This document shows, one piece after another, positions 25,270 through 33,490 of a stretch of DNA of 64,000 nucleotides. The notes under the pieces were generated by a model. That model saw only the letters and a list, made by a program, of their open reading frames with translations, had not been told where the DNA came from and did no database searches. The DNA is from Bradyrhizobium tropiciagri. Its GTDB lineage: Bacteria; Pseudomonadota; Alphaproteobacteria; Rhizobiales; Xanthobacteraceae. The stretch's first letter is position 1; the number at the start of each line of letters is the position of its first letter. Location: the NCBI RefSeq assembly GCF_018130545.1, contig NZ_JAFCKF010000003.1:186001-250000 (forward strand), written 5' to 3'. The translations under genes and the position numbers were made by a program.

Positions 25270-26274
25270 CTAGCTGTTGCTGTAGGTGCCGCTGGGATCG
25301 CTGAACAGATCGAGCCGCCCGGGTGCGCGGACCTTTGGCGTCGCCGACGCGGTCAGCGAGCCGGAATTGCCCCACAGCTCCTGCACCGCGGGCGAGATCG
25401 GCTCCGAGCGGTCGCCGACCTGGTAGAGCGAGCGGAAGGCCGGCGCCGACTGCGTCGATGCCGCAGCCGTACTTGCAGCGGCCGGCGTGACCGCGCGGGC
25501 ATTCGGGAAGCTCGAGAGAAACGACGCGGTGTCGGTGGCCGGCGCCGATGTCGGCGCCGCGCTTGCGATCGCGTACGGGCTCATGGTGTCGCCGCCTGCT
25601 GCGGCGTAGGCGGTGCGCGTGTCGGTCGCGTTTGCCGCCGCGGCGTAGCGCGTGGTCAGCACCGAATAGACCTGGCTGACGCTGCGTGCGCTGCCGGACT
25701 TGTCGTAGAAGATCGACTGGTTCGCGGCCGCCGCCTTCGGGAACATCGCGGCCGCGTTGGCGCTCGGGCTGTCCTCGGCGCTCGAGATCAGCTTACCGGC
25801 GCCGCCGACGCCCATGAAATGGGCCATGTACAGTTCGGCATCGGTCGGACGACGGCCGAGCGTGCCGGTGAGCTTGAAGCTGTTGGATTGCGTCAGCACC
25901 GCCGCCATCGACGAGGCCGCATCGGGATCGTCGCGCAGCTTCATCACCGCGCTCTTTGCGGAGGGATCGCTAACCGAATAGCTGCCGTCGGAATTCTTGG
26001 TGATGGCGTCGGCATATTGGCCGTAGCCGAGCTGGCTCCCCGCTTCCTTGACGGTGCCGAGCCAAGTCTGGTCGATGAACTGATAAAGCCCATGCGCCGA
26101 CGAGATGGTGGCGCCGGCCCGCGGATTGAAATTGGATTCCATCTTCGCGGTGGTGAGCAGATATTCGAAGCTCGTGCCGGTGGTCGCGGCCGCCTGCTTG
26201 ATCGAGCTCGCGACCTTCAGACGCGACGGATCGACACCTGCCGAAGCCGTCGCAATGGAGAGGTCGACCGCCAT
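25270..26274 (-). CDS. Lytic transglycosylase (SLT domain)
   Basis: A 334-residue peptidoglycan lytic enzyme from ATG 26274 (MAVDLSIATASAG). The SLT catalytic part is near residues 25-120, with the acid Glu in AKMESNFNP and the supporting YQFIDQTWLG. The C-terminal two thirds are Ala/Ser/Thr-rich and probably disordered. No signal peptide is visible, so export may be by a specialised route (for example the flagellar one), which is inference. A perfect CtrA box lies 67 bp upstream. A TTG at 26304 is the only earlier in-frame start and is less likely. Confidence 0.85.
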   Translation of the reverse strand: MAVDLSIATASAGVDPSRLKVASSIKQAAATTGTSFEYLLTTAKMESNFNPRAGATISSAHGLYQFIDQTWLGTVKEAGSQLGYGQYADAITKNSDGSYSVSDPSAKSAVMKLRDDPDAASSMAAVLTQSNSFKLTGTLGRRPTDAELYMAHFMGVGGAGKLISSAEDSPSANAAAMFPKAAAANQSIFYDKSGSARSVSQVYSVLTTRYAAAANATDTRTAYAAAGGDTMSPYAIASAAPTSAPATDTASFLSSFPNARAVTPAAASTAAASTQSAPAFRSLYQVGDRSEPISPAVQELWGNSGSLTASATPKVRAPGRLDLFSDPSGTYSNS

Positions 26275-26341
26275 CTGTCCGGGTGCCTTGCCGGGCGCCG
26301 GCAATCGGCACCCACATCCGGTTAAGCTGCCGTAATTATGG

Positions 26342-26356
26342 TTAACGGCGCGTTAA
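26342..26356. promoter_or_regulatory. Perfect CtrA box upstream of the lytic transglycosylase
   Basis: TTAACGGCGCGTTAA matches the full CtrA consensus TTAA-N7-TTAA. It is 67 bp upstream of the transglycosylase ATG and 6 bp before the end of the cytochrome c gene, so it can only serve the transglycosylase. Confidence 0.6.
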
Positions 26357-26362
26357 TACCCC

Positions 26363-27154
26363 TCAAGGCTGGGCCTCGTAGTAGTGCGCGACCTGGTCGA
26401 TCTCCTCGGCCGTCATCTGGCGGGCGATATTGCGCATCTGCTGGCTGATGTCGTTGCGGCGGGTCCCTGACGCGAAGGCTTCGAGCTGCGCCTTGATGTA
26501 GACCGCCGACTGGCCGCCGAGCCAGGGGCTCCCCGCCTTGTTGTCGATATCGCCATGGCACGAGCCGCAGGGCGGGATGTTACGCAGCGGGGCGCCCGTC
26601 ACCACGACCGCCGGCGCGGCGCGCCCGGTATCCAGATTGTTCGAAGGCACCCGCGGCAGATAGGCGTAGTAGGCCGCGACGTCCTTCATGTCCTGGTCAC
26701 TCATCGCCGCCGCGAACGGGCTCATCACCACACTGACCCGTGCGCCGGTCTTGAAGTCGTTGAGCTCCTTGTAGGTCACCGCGGCAAACTGCCCGGCGAG
26801 GTTCGGTGAATGGGCGTCGCTGACACCCTGCGGTCCGTGGCAGATCGCGCAACGCTGCGCCAGCGTCGCCCCTCGCCCGATCGAGACCTGATCGACCTTG
26901 GTCAGCATCTCCGACGTCATCACGACATTGGAAGTCTTGAAATCCGGCTTGACGGCTGCCTCCTGCACAGCGGCGCGCGGAACGCCGGCCGCGCTGCAGA
27001 TCGCGTCCCAGACGCTGGCGAGCTTGAGGTTGGGTTGCGCCAGCGGCAACCAGATCAGGCCCGCGACGGCCGACAACACGGCAATGGCGGCGGTAACGCC
27101 GACGCTGATGCCGAACCACGGATTGCGCGGGGAGAACAGCGGCTGATCGCTCAT
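26363..27154 (-). CDS. Diheme cytochrome c (c4-like) of the oxidase operon
   Basis: A 263-residue membrane-anchored cytochrome. An N-terminal helix (WFGISVGVTAAIAVLSAVAGLIW) is followed by two cytochrome domains with heme sites CAICH (about residue 100) and CGSCH (about 180), each with a distal Met candidate (MSPFAAAM, MRNIARQM). This is the layout of cytochrome c4, an electron donor to ba3/cbb3 oxidases. The ATG at 27154 overlaps the subunit I stop as ATGA. Confidence 0.85.
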   Translation of the reverse strand: MSDQPLFSPRNPWFGISVGVTAAIAVLSAVAGLIWLPLAQPNLKLASVWDAICSAAGVPRAAVQEAAVKPDFKTSNVVMTSEMLTKVDQVSIGRGATLAQRCAICHGPQGVSDAHSPNLAGQFAAVTYKELNDFKTGARVSVVMSPFAAAMSDQDMKDVAAYYAYLPRVPSNNLDTGRAAPAVVVTGAPLRNIPPCGSCHGDIDNKAGSPWLGGQSAVYIKAQLEAFASGTRRNDISQQMRNIARQMTAEEIDQVAHYYEAQP

Positions 27155-28776
27155 CGGCCGGCTCCGACATAGACGGCAGGGACGCTGGTCTCGTTCAGCG
27201 CCATCAGCTGCGCGATCGGGAAGCCATAGTTCACCACCGTGAGACCGACCATCAACGCAAGCCACAGGCCGAACGAGTTGAGCGCGACCGGAATCCGCGC
27301 CGGCATGTGGAGCGGCACCGCGAAGCGATAGGCACCCGCCTCGCCTCGCGCGCCGAACTGGCCGCGGATCAGCACCAGCAGGAACAGCAGGCCCGACAAC
27401 AGCAGAATGAAGCCGCCAATCGCCGACATCGTCACCGAGAAGGCCTGCGGTGAGATCGCGGGGTTGGCATAGTCGTAATAGGCCATGCGGCGTGGCATGC
27501 CGAGAATGCCGACATAGTGCCATGGGAAAGTGGTCACGATCATGCCGATGAACCACAGCCAGAGCTGCGTGCGCATCAGGCCAAAACTGTCCAGTGCGCG
27601 GTCGGTCAGATGCGGCCACAGATCATAGGCGATGGCGAAATACATGATCACGATGGCGCCACCGAAGATCAGGTGGAAATGGCCGGTGATCCACTGCGTG
27701 TTGTGCACGGTGGCGTCGAGCTGATAGCTCATGTTGATCAGACCGCCGGCGCCGCCGAAGCCGAGCATGACCAGCGACAGCGCCGTCGCCAGCATGATCG
27801 GATTGGACCATGGCAGCGCGCCGATCCAGCCGAATGCGCCGCGGCCTCCGCGCAGGCGGCTCGCGATCTCCGCCGACGCGCAGATCGTGAACACCGTGAG
27901 CAACGTCGGCAGCGCGACGAGACCGGTGAACACCGAGTGCATGAACTTGAAGCCGGCGCCGACCTGCGGGTCAGCAAACAGATGGTGCACGCCGATCGGC
28001 ATCGCCACCACGACGAACAGGATGAACGAAATCCGCGCCATCGCGTCGCTGTAGAGCCGGCCGCCGATCGCCCGCGGGAAGATCGTGTAATAGGCGATGT
28101 AGGTCGGAATCAGCCAGAAATAGACGATGGCATGCAGGGACCACGAGAAGAACACGCGCGCCAGCCCGGCATCGATCGTCGACTTGAACCCCAACGCCAC
28201 GGGCAGGATCAGGAACAGGATCTCCAGCGCCGCACCGACCGCAGTCCAGCCCCAGAGCAAGCATCCCGCGACGTTGGCGTACATCGCAAGCGGCACCGGC
28301 TTGCCCGGGTTCTCGCGCTTCCAGATCACGAAATTGATCACCATCAGCGCGACCCAGATCCATGAGCCGACCACGACCATGACGACGCCGATGTAATAGA
28401 AGGGATTGCCGACCATCGGCGGATAGAAGGTGTAGAGCACCGAGGCGAGCCCGAGCGACACCGGGATCATCGCGACGACGGCACCGACCGCGACCAGGAA
28501 GAAGCCCGTCCAAGCCCAGCGCCGTCCAATCAGCGCCTTCTCGAACGATGCTTCGGTGATCGCGTAGCCGAATCCCATCGCGATCAGAGTCGGGAACACG
28601 TATCCCATCGCCGAGCCATGCGCGGTGACCGAGCGATAATAGAACTCCGGATTGAAATGCCAGGCGTTCAACGGGCTGCGCACGAACATCTGCCAGGCGC
28701 CGAGCACCAGCGCGGCACCGAATACGATGAACGCGAGCCAGAAGTGAGCGAGAATGAGCCGCTTGCTAGTCAACAC
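27151..28776 (-). CDS. ba3-type cytochrome c oxidase subunit I
   Basis: A 541-residue integral membrane protein of the heme-copper oxidase B family. Visible landmarks are HGSAMGY (low-spin heme ligand, helix 2), the CuB/crosslinked site HAIVYFWLIPTY near residue 240, the CuB His pair in GVHHLFADP near 285 and the heme ligands in TGHFHLIFGG near 390. It reduces O2 to water, in this family with high oxygen affinity. It starts with GTG 28776, which overlaps the subunit II stop, giving tight coupling. Confidence 0.92.
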   Translation of the reverse strand: MLTSKRLILAHFWLAFIVFGAALVLGAWQMFVRSPLNAWHFNPEFYYRSVTAHGSAMGYVFPTLIAMGFGYAITEASFEKALIGRRWAWTGFFLVAVGAVVAMIPVSLGLASVLYTFYPPMVGNPFYYIGVVMVVVGSWIWVALMVINFVIWKRENPGKPVPLAMYANVAGCLLWGWTAVGAALEILFLILPVALGFKSTIDAGLARVFFSWSLHAIVYFWLIPTYIAYYTIFPRAIGGRLYSDAMARISFILFVVVAMPIGVHHLFADPQVGAGFKFMHSVFTGLVALPTLLTVFTICASAEIASRLRGGRGAFGWIGALPWSNPIMLATALSLVMLGFGGAGGLINMSYQLDATVHNTQWITGHFHLIFGGAIVIMYFAIAYDLWPHLTDRALDSFGLMRTQLWLWFIGMIVTTFPWHYVGILGMPRRMAYYDYANPAISPQAFSVTMSAIGGFILLLSGLLFLLVLIRGQFGARGEAGAYRFAVPLHMPARIPVALNSFGLWLALMVGLTVVNYGFPIAQLMALNETSVPAVYVGAGR

Positions 28777-29329
28777 AGGTCAGCCTCCGCTTCGCCGCCG
28801 CCATGTCGCGGAACGCGGCCTTGTCGACCACCTTGACCTTGCCCCACATGCCCTGGTGGCCGATGCCGCAAAATTCCTGGCACGGCATCAGATGATCGCC
28901 CGGTGCCTTGAAGCGCACCGGCAGGTCCGTAACGTAGCCCGGCACCAGCATCGTGTTGATATTGGTGCCCTCGATCAGGAAGCCGTGGACGACGTCCGCG
29001 CTGGTGGCGCGGAATGTGATCGGTGTTTCCGCCGGCACCACGACGCATTGCGGCGTGAAGGAATATTGCTGACCGATCGCGCGCACGATGACCGAGCCGT
29101 CGGCTGCCAGTTCGCTGCCGAGATTGCTCTCGATGAACTCACCGGACAGGTGCAGAGTCCTGGGATCGGCGGTCTCGACCCGGCCCTGCGGCATCGTCGC
29201 CTGATGGATGCCGATATAGGCCGCCATGCCGACCAGCACGCCGACGATGACGATCGACAGTGTCGCCCAGCGCCGCTCGATCCGGGCGGCGACCGCTTCG
29301 CCGAGGCTATGGTCCGTCTCGGTCGCCAT
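28766..29329 (-). CDS. ba3-type cytochrome c oxidase subunit II (CuA)
   Basis: A 187-residue protein from ATG 29329. One N-terminal membrane helix (LSIVIVGVLVGMAAYIG) anchors a cupredoxin domain with the dinuclear CuA site: His in ADVVHGFLIEG and CQEFCGIGHQGM, with the Cys, Cys, His and Met ligands intact. This subunit accepts electrons from cytochrome c. The ATG shares a base with the stop of the 59-residue gene upstream (TGATG), which sets the start. Confidence 0.92.
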   Translation of the reverse strand: MATETDHSLGEAVAARIERRWATLSIVIVGVLVGMAAYIGIHQATMPQGRVETADPRTLHLSGEFIESNLGSELAADGSVIVRAIGQQYSFTPQCVVVPAETPITFRATSADVVHGFLIEGTNINTMLVPGYVTDLPVRFKAPGDHLMPCQEFCGIGHQGMWGKVKVVDKAAFRDMAAAKRRLTCVD

Positions 29330-29508
29330 CACGGAGCGCTCCGCGGCAGGAAGACCAGCAGGTAGAATGCAAACCACAATCCGACCACGATGGCCGTCGC
29401 AACACCAGCGATCGCGACCGCACCGCTTGGGCCGCTGCGCACGATGGTCTCGACGGCCTCGTCCTCTGAGACGGATGTGTTCGGTTGCGGCGAAGATGAG
29501 TTGATCAT
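29329..29508 (-). CDS. 59-residue single-helix oxidase accessory subunit
   Basis: A short frame from ATG 29508 to TGA 29329, with a Ser/Thr/Glu-rich cytosolic N-terminus (MINSSSPQPNTSVSEDEAVE) and one transmembrane helix (AIVVGLWFAFYLLVFL). It overlaps the subunit II start by one base, so it is the first cistron of the oxidase set proper. Its size and shape match the small IIa-type subunits of ba3 oxidases, an inference. Confidence 0.75.
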   Translation of the reverse strand: MINSSSPQPNTSVSEDEAVETIVRSGPSGAVAIAGVATAIVVGLWFAFYLLVFLPRSAP

Positions 29509-29532
29509 GATCGCGCTTTAGCTCCTTGTCTG

Positions 29533-29579
29533 AGCATGATCTTTTCGGAAAACCGCTTCGCACTTTTCCGGATCATGCT
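29533..29579. repeat. Palindromic intergenic repeat, AGCATGATC type
   Basis: AGCATGATC at the left is mirrored by GATCATGCT at the right, with CTTTTCGGAAAA and CTTTTCCG inside, forming a long stem. A degenerate copy on the other strand follows the DUF3311 gene at 57.4 kb. It separates the cytochrome genes from the oxidase subunits in the operon and may punctuate transcription or mRNA decay. Confidence 0.65.
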
Positions 29580-30827
29580 TTAGTTCAGCGTTGCCGCACG
29601 CAATTCGTTGGCCTGCCGCGCCGACACCGGCTCGCCGCGGTTGCCCCAGGCGGTTCGAATGTAGGTCACGACGGCCGCGACCTCGTCGTCCGAGAGCTTC
29701 TGCGCAAACGGCGGCATGCCGTGAGGCGTCGGGTTACCCGACGTGCCCGGCGGGTAGCCGCCATTGAGCACCATCCGGACCGGGTTCACCGAGGAGACCA
29801 TCTGGATCGACTGGTTGCCGGCAAGCGGCGGATAGTCCGGCGGCATGCCCTGCCCGGTCGCGCCATGACAGCTCGCGCAGTCGCGGTCATAGATCGACTT
29901 GCCAAGGGACAGCAGCAGACTGCTCTCGGCCGACGGCAGCGAGGTCGACGCCTTTTCTGGCGGACCGCCCTGCGCAAGGCCTTTCAGGTAGACCGCCATC
30001 GCGCGCACATCATCATCGTTGAGATATTGCAGGCTGTTGTAGACGACCTCGGCCATCGGCCCGTACACGGCGCCCTTGGCGGACACGCCCTTGCGCAGAT
30101 AGTCGACGATCTCCTCGATCGTCCAGTCGCCGAGCCCGGTCTCCTTGTTCGAGGTCAGCGACGGCGCGTACCAGTTCTGCATCGGGATCAGGCCGCCTTC
30201 GAAGGCCTGCGACTGCTTGCTGCCGCCAAGCGCATTGATCGGGGTGTGACACATCCCGCAATGACCCAGCCCCTCGACCAGATAGTTGCCTCTATTCCAC
30301 TCTGCCGACTTCGTTGGGTCAGGCTTGAACTCGCCCTCCCTGAAGAACAGCGTACGCCAGCCGAGGATCAGCGAGCGGTTGTTGAACGGGAAGGTCAGGT
30401 CATGCGGCTTGTTGAGCTGCTTGACCGGCGTCACCGTGCGCAAATAGGCGTAGATCGCGTCGCTGTCCTCGCGCGTCACCTTGGTATAGGAGGCGAACGG
30501 CATCGCCGGATAGACCAGGCCGCCATCGGGGAAGCGGCCACTGTGCATCATCTGGTAGAACTGATCCGACGTCCACGTGCCGATCCCGGTCTGCGGGTCG
30601 GGCGTGATGTTCGAGGTGTAGAGCGTGCCGAATGGCGTCTTCATCGGAAGGCCGCCGGCGAAGGTCTTGCCTTCGCGCGCGGTATGGCAGGCGATGCAAT
30701 CGCCGGCGCGCGCGAGATACTCGCCCTTGGCGATGACGGCGGGATCGGCTGGCTGTTGCGCCGATGTTGCGATCGGCGACAGCACCAGCATCAGCCCGGC
30801 AAGCAGTCCTGTTGAGATTCGCGACAT
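29580..30827 (-). CDS. Triheme cytochrome c (alcohol/gluconate dehydrogenase subunit type)
   Basis: A 415-residue exported cytochrome from ATG 30827. A signal peptide (GLLAGLMLVLSPIATSA) is followed by three heme-binding sites: CIACH (about residue 44), CGMCH (about 190) and CASCH (about 315). This three-domain pattern is that of the cytochrome subunit of membrane dehydrogenases (AdhB/GndB type). No dehydrogenase subunit is nearby; in this operon it more likely feeds the oxidase. It follows the diheme gene by 13 bp. Confidence 0.88.
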   Translation of the reverse strand: MSRISTGLLAGLMLVLSPIATSAQQPADPAVIAKGEYLARAGDCIACHTAREGKTFAGGLPMKTPFGTLYTSNITPDPQTGIGTWTSDQFYQMMHSGRFPDGGLVYPAMPFASYTKVTREDSDAIYAYLRTVTPVKQLNKPHDLTFPFNNRSLILGWRTLFFREGEFKPDPTKSAEWNRGNYLVEGLGHCGMCHTPINALGGSKQSQAFEGGLIPMQNWYAPSLTSNKETGLGDWTIEEIVDYLRKGVSAKGAVYGPMAEVVYNSLQYLNDDDVRAMAVYLKGLAQGGPPEKASTSLPSAESSLLLSLGKSIYDRDCASCHGATGQGMPPDYPPLAGNQSIQMVSSVNPVRMVLNGGYPPGTSGNPTPHGMPPFAQKLSDDEVAAVVTYIRTAWGNRGEPVSARQANELRAATLN

Positions 30828-30840
30828 CGGCACGATCCCT

Positions 30841-31551
30841 TCAGTGCGGTTCGCTGCCGCATTCGAGCGGCATCGGCAGGCTGCCTCGCGGCGCGAAGGA
30901 TGGATCGGCCGGAGCCGGACGCGATGACAGATAGGCGGCAACCGCCTTGACGTCGTCCTCGGTCAGCAGGCCTGCGACGATCTGCATGCAATCGGGGGCG
31001 AACGCGGTCCGCGTTCCGTAGCGCCAGCCGCCGAGCTGGCCGCTGATATAGGCGGCGCGCAGGCCAAGCAGGCCGGGAATGCCCGGCTCCATGCCGCCCA
31101 AGGTCTGACCATGACAGGCCGAACACGGCGGAATACCGTGCTGCGCATCGCCGTTCTTCACGATGGACTCGCCGCGCGCCAGGATCTCCTTGCTGTCGAC
31201 TGGCGGGACCGGCGGCGGAAATGCCGGCCTGAGCGAAGCGAAATACTCGGCGATCTTCTTCAGGTAATCGTCGGTCTGGAATTCCAGCAGGTAGTTCATT
31301 GGCGGATATTTCCGCCGTCCGTCCCTGAACGCGATGAGCTGGTTATAGAGGTAGCCGGCCGGCTTGCCGGCAAGACGGGGAAAATAGGCGTCGCTGGTGC
31401 CCTCGCCTTCGGCGCCGTGACAGGGCGCGCAGGCGAGGACACGCGCGGCCATCGTATCGGGCGCGCGCTCGGTCGTTTGCGACCGGGCAGCACCGATTTG
31501 CAGCGCAACGAGCGCCAGAAACGCAGCCAGCCGAATGAGAAGACAAGTCAC
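30841..31551 (-). CDS. Diheme cytochrome c, first gene of the oxidase operon
   Basis: A 236-residue protein starting at GTG 31551 (VTCLLIRLAAFLALVALQIG), where a signal peptide begins; the frame is open upstream only through a TTG. It has two heme sites, CAPCH and CSACH, each in a cytochrome domain with a Met-containing helix, and ends in MPLECGSEPH. It leads the operon; a perfect FixK box lies 78 bp upstream. A cytochrome c4-like electron carrier is likely. Confidence 0.82.
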   Translation of the reverse strand: MTCLLIRLAAFLALVALQIGAARSQTTERAPDTMAARVLACAPCHGAEGEGTSDAYFPRLAGKPAGYLYNQLIAFRDGRRKYPPMNYLLEFQTDDYLKKIAEYFASLRPAFPPPVPPVDSKEILARGESIVKNGDAQHGIPPCSACHGQTLGGMEPGIPGLLGLRAAYISGQLGGWRYGTRTAFAPDCMQIVAGLLTEDDVKAVAAYLSSRPAPADPSFAPRGSLPMPLECGSEPH

Positions 31552-31628
31552 CGTTTGGCCCCCAGCGCGACGATGAGACCGCGTCGCGAAACCGGAGGCT
31601 ACGATGCGCAAAATTCAGCGCGTCGTCC

Positions 31629-31642
31629 TTGATTCAGATCAA
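31629..31642. promoter_or_regulatory. Perfect FixK/FNR box upstream of the oxidase operon
   Basis: TTGATTCAGATCAA matches TTGAT-N4-ATCAA exactly, the site of FixK/FNR/CRP-type oxygen regulators. Its centre is 84 bp upstream of the GTG of the first cytochrome gene, so with activation at -41.5 the transcript would have a leader of about 43 nt. It falls just after the hisI stop, leaving no other likely target on the minus strand. Confidence 0.65.
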
Positions 31643-31645
31643 TGG

Positions 31646-32074
31646 TTAGGTGCGATAGACTGCTGCCGGGTCAAAAAGCCGATCGGCGTCGACGAAGGAC
31701 AGGCTGACATCGCCGCCCTCGCCCTTCACCGCGCGATAGAAGCAGGAGCGCCGTCCGGTGTGGCAGGCGGCGCCGATCTGCTCGACCTTGATCCACACCG
31801 CATCCTGATCGCAATCCAAGCGTATCTCGACCACGCGCTGGGTCTGGCCCGAGCTCTCGCCCTTGCGCCACAGCGCATTGCGCGAGCGGCTGAAGTACCA
31901 GCCCTCGCCGGTCGCGATGGTCTTGCGCAGGGCCTCGTCGTTCATGTGCGCGACCATCAGCACGTCACCGGTCGCAGCATCGGTCGCGACGCAGGTCACG
32001 AGACCTGCCGCGTCGAATTTGGGCTGGAAGGCCAGCCCCTCTTCGCGGTCGTGATCGTGGGTCGATGCGGACAC
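31646..32074 (-). CDS. hisI: Phosphoribosyl-AMP cyclohydrolase
   Basis: A 142-residue enzyme of histidine synthesis, opening the adenine ring of phosphoribosyl-AMP. The Zn and Mg sites are visible: [12 protein letters not shown] and the pair [14 protein letters not shown], with [15 protein letters not shown] before them. It is the single-domain HisI form, without the HisE part, as in most alphaproteobacteria. It lies 28 bp downstream of folE on the same strand. Confidence 0.94.
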   Translation of the reverse strand: MSASTHDHDREEGLAFQPKFDAAGLVTCVATDAATGDVLMVAHMNDEALRKTIATGEGWYFSRSRNALWRKGESSGQTQRVVEIRLDCDQDAVWIKVEQIGAACHTGRRSCFYRAVKGEGGDVSLSFVDADRLFDPAAVYRT

Positions 32075-32102
32075 GGAAAACCTCGCTCAGGACAATGCGA
32101 GG

Positions 32103-32783
32103 TTACCGGTTCGGTCCTCGCACCAGGGACAGGAAACGCTGCTGCTCGGCCGGATTGTCGCGGAACATGCCGGTGAAGCGGCTGGTGAAGGTCGATGCAC
32201 CGTGCTTGGCGACGCCGCGCACCGACATGCAGGTATGCTCCGCCTCGATCAGTATCGCAACGCCACGCGGCTTCAGCACCTCGTCGATCGCGGCGGCGAT
32301 CTGCGCGGTGAGATGCTCCTGCGTCTGCAGGCGGCGGGCGAAGATGTCGGTCAGCCGCGCCAACTTGGAGAGACCCACGACCCGCTCCACCGGCGTATAA
32401 GCGATATGCGCCTTGCCGTAGAACGGCATCATGTGATGCTCGCACTGCGAGGTGAACTCGATGTCGCGGACCAGCACGAAATCGTCGTAGCCGGCGGTCT
32501 CGCCGAAGGTGCGGTTGAGCACTTCGGCCGGGCACTGATGATAGCCCTGATAGAGCTCGTCATAAGCTTCGACGACGCGGCGCGGCGTGTCGAGCAGGCC
32601 CTCGCGGAAGGTGTTCTCGCCGATATAGGAGAGCAGCGTCTTGACGGCCTCCTCGGCTTCCGCCCGCGACGGGCGCGGCTGGTCGGCACGGACGGCCGCC
32701 GCCATGAATTCTGAGGGGTCGAGCTCGCTGGCTTTCGCGTCGGCGGGCTTGTTGGGGCGAATCGGTTTGATCAAGGCGTCCAT
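32103..32783 (-). CDS. folE: GTP cyclohydrolase I
   Basis: A 226-residue enzyme making 7,8-dihydroneopterin triphosphate from GTP, the first step of tetrahydrofolate and queuosine precursor synthesis. Zn ligands appear in [15 protein letters not shown] and [10 protein letters not shown]; the substrate site [17 protein letters not shown] is intact. The ATG at 32783 ([11 protein letters not shown]) begins a normal-length protein; the open frame upstream is not protein-like. Followed by hisI. The type with these Cys/His residues is the Zn-dependent FolE1. Confidence 0.94.
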   Translation of the reverse strand: MDALIKPIRPNKPADAKASELDPSEFMAAAVRADQPRPSRAEAEEAVKTLLSYIGENTFREGLLDTPRRVVEAYDELYQGYHQCPAEVLNRTFGETAGYDDFVLVRDIEFTSQCEHHMMPFYGKAHIAYTPVERVVGLSKLARLTDIFARRLQTQEHLTAQIAAAIDEVLKPRGVAILIEAEHTCMSVRGVAKHGASTFTSRFTGMFRDNPAEQQRFLSLVRGPNR

Positions 32784-33022
32784 GTCTTCTCCGTTCGACC
32801 GGCCCTGGCACTGCCCTCGGGCCGGATGTGTCACCGGGCAGACGGGGCGGATCGTCGAACCGCCGGGCGCCTGAGTCCCATTCTTGTAGCACCATCGTGG
32901 CGTATGTGGGCCGCGGTGGCCGCATGGCCGGGCTATGTTTCCGGCGCTACCGTCCATATATAGGACGGTGAAACCCAGCCGCCAAGAGCGCCCGGCTCGG
33001 CCGGAACCAGGCATCTGTCCCC

Positions 33023-33469
33023 ATGCTGAACGACATTTACAACAAGCGGATCATTGAGTTGGCCGGCAATATTCCGCGCCTCGGACGGCTCGCCGACCCC
33101 GACGCCAGCGCCACCGCCCACTCGAAATTGTGCGGTTCGACCGTCAAGGTCGACCTTAAGATGGACGGCCCCGTGGTGACCGACTTCGCCCATGACGTGA
33201 AGGCCTGCGCGCTTGGCCAGGCCTCCTCCTCGATCATGGCGAGCCATGTGGTGGGCTCGACCGCGGACGAGCTGCGTGACTTGCGCGAGACCGTCCGCAA
33301 GATGCTGAAGGAAAATGGCCAGCCCCCGCAGGGCGGCAAATGGGCCGACATCGCGCTGCTCGAGCCGGTGCGCGACTACAAGGCCCGCCACGCCTCGACG
33401 CTCCTGACCTTCGATGCCGTGGTCGATGCAATCGGCCAGATCGAGGCCAAGGCGAAGCAGCCGGCGTAA
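33023..33469 (+). CDS. NifU/IscU-like Fe-S scaffold protein lacking the third Cys
   Basis: A 148-residue homologue of the NifU N-terminal/IscU family. Two Cys of the cluster site are present, Cys37 (SKLCGSTV) and Cys62 ([11 protein letters not shown]). The third, expected near [12 protein letters not shown], is missing; His123 stands about there. The surrounding sequence ([17 protein letters not shown]) is otherwise well formed, so this is a family variant rather than a damaged copy. It is divergent from folE, with a 239-bp gap. Confidence 0.82.
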   Translation: MLNDIYNKRIIELAGNIPRLGRLADPDASATAHSKLCGSTVKVDLKMDGPVVTDFAHDVKACALGQASSSIMASHVVGSTADELRDLRETVRKMLKENGQPPQGGKWADIALLEPVRDYKARHASTLLTFDAVVDAIGQIEAKAKQPA

Positions 33470-33490
33470 GACTGATTGCCGGCGTCAGCC

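Noticed and set aside
29501-29514. TTGATCATGATCGC as a FixK box
   Set aside because: It lacks the right half ATCAA and overlaps the start codon of the small oxidase subunit gene.
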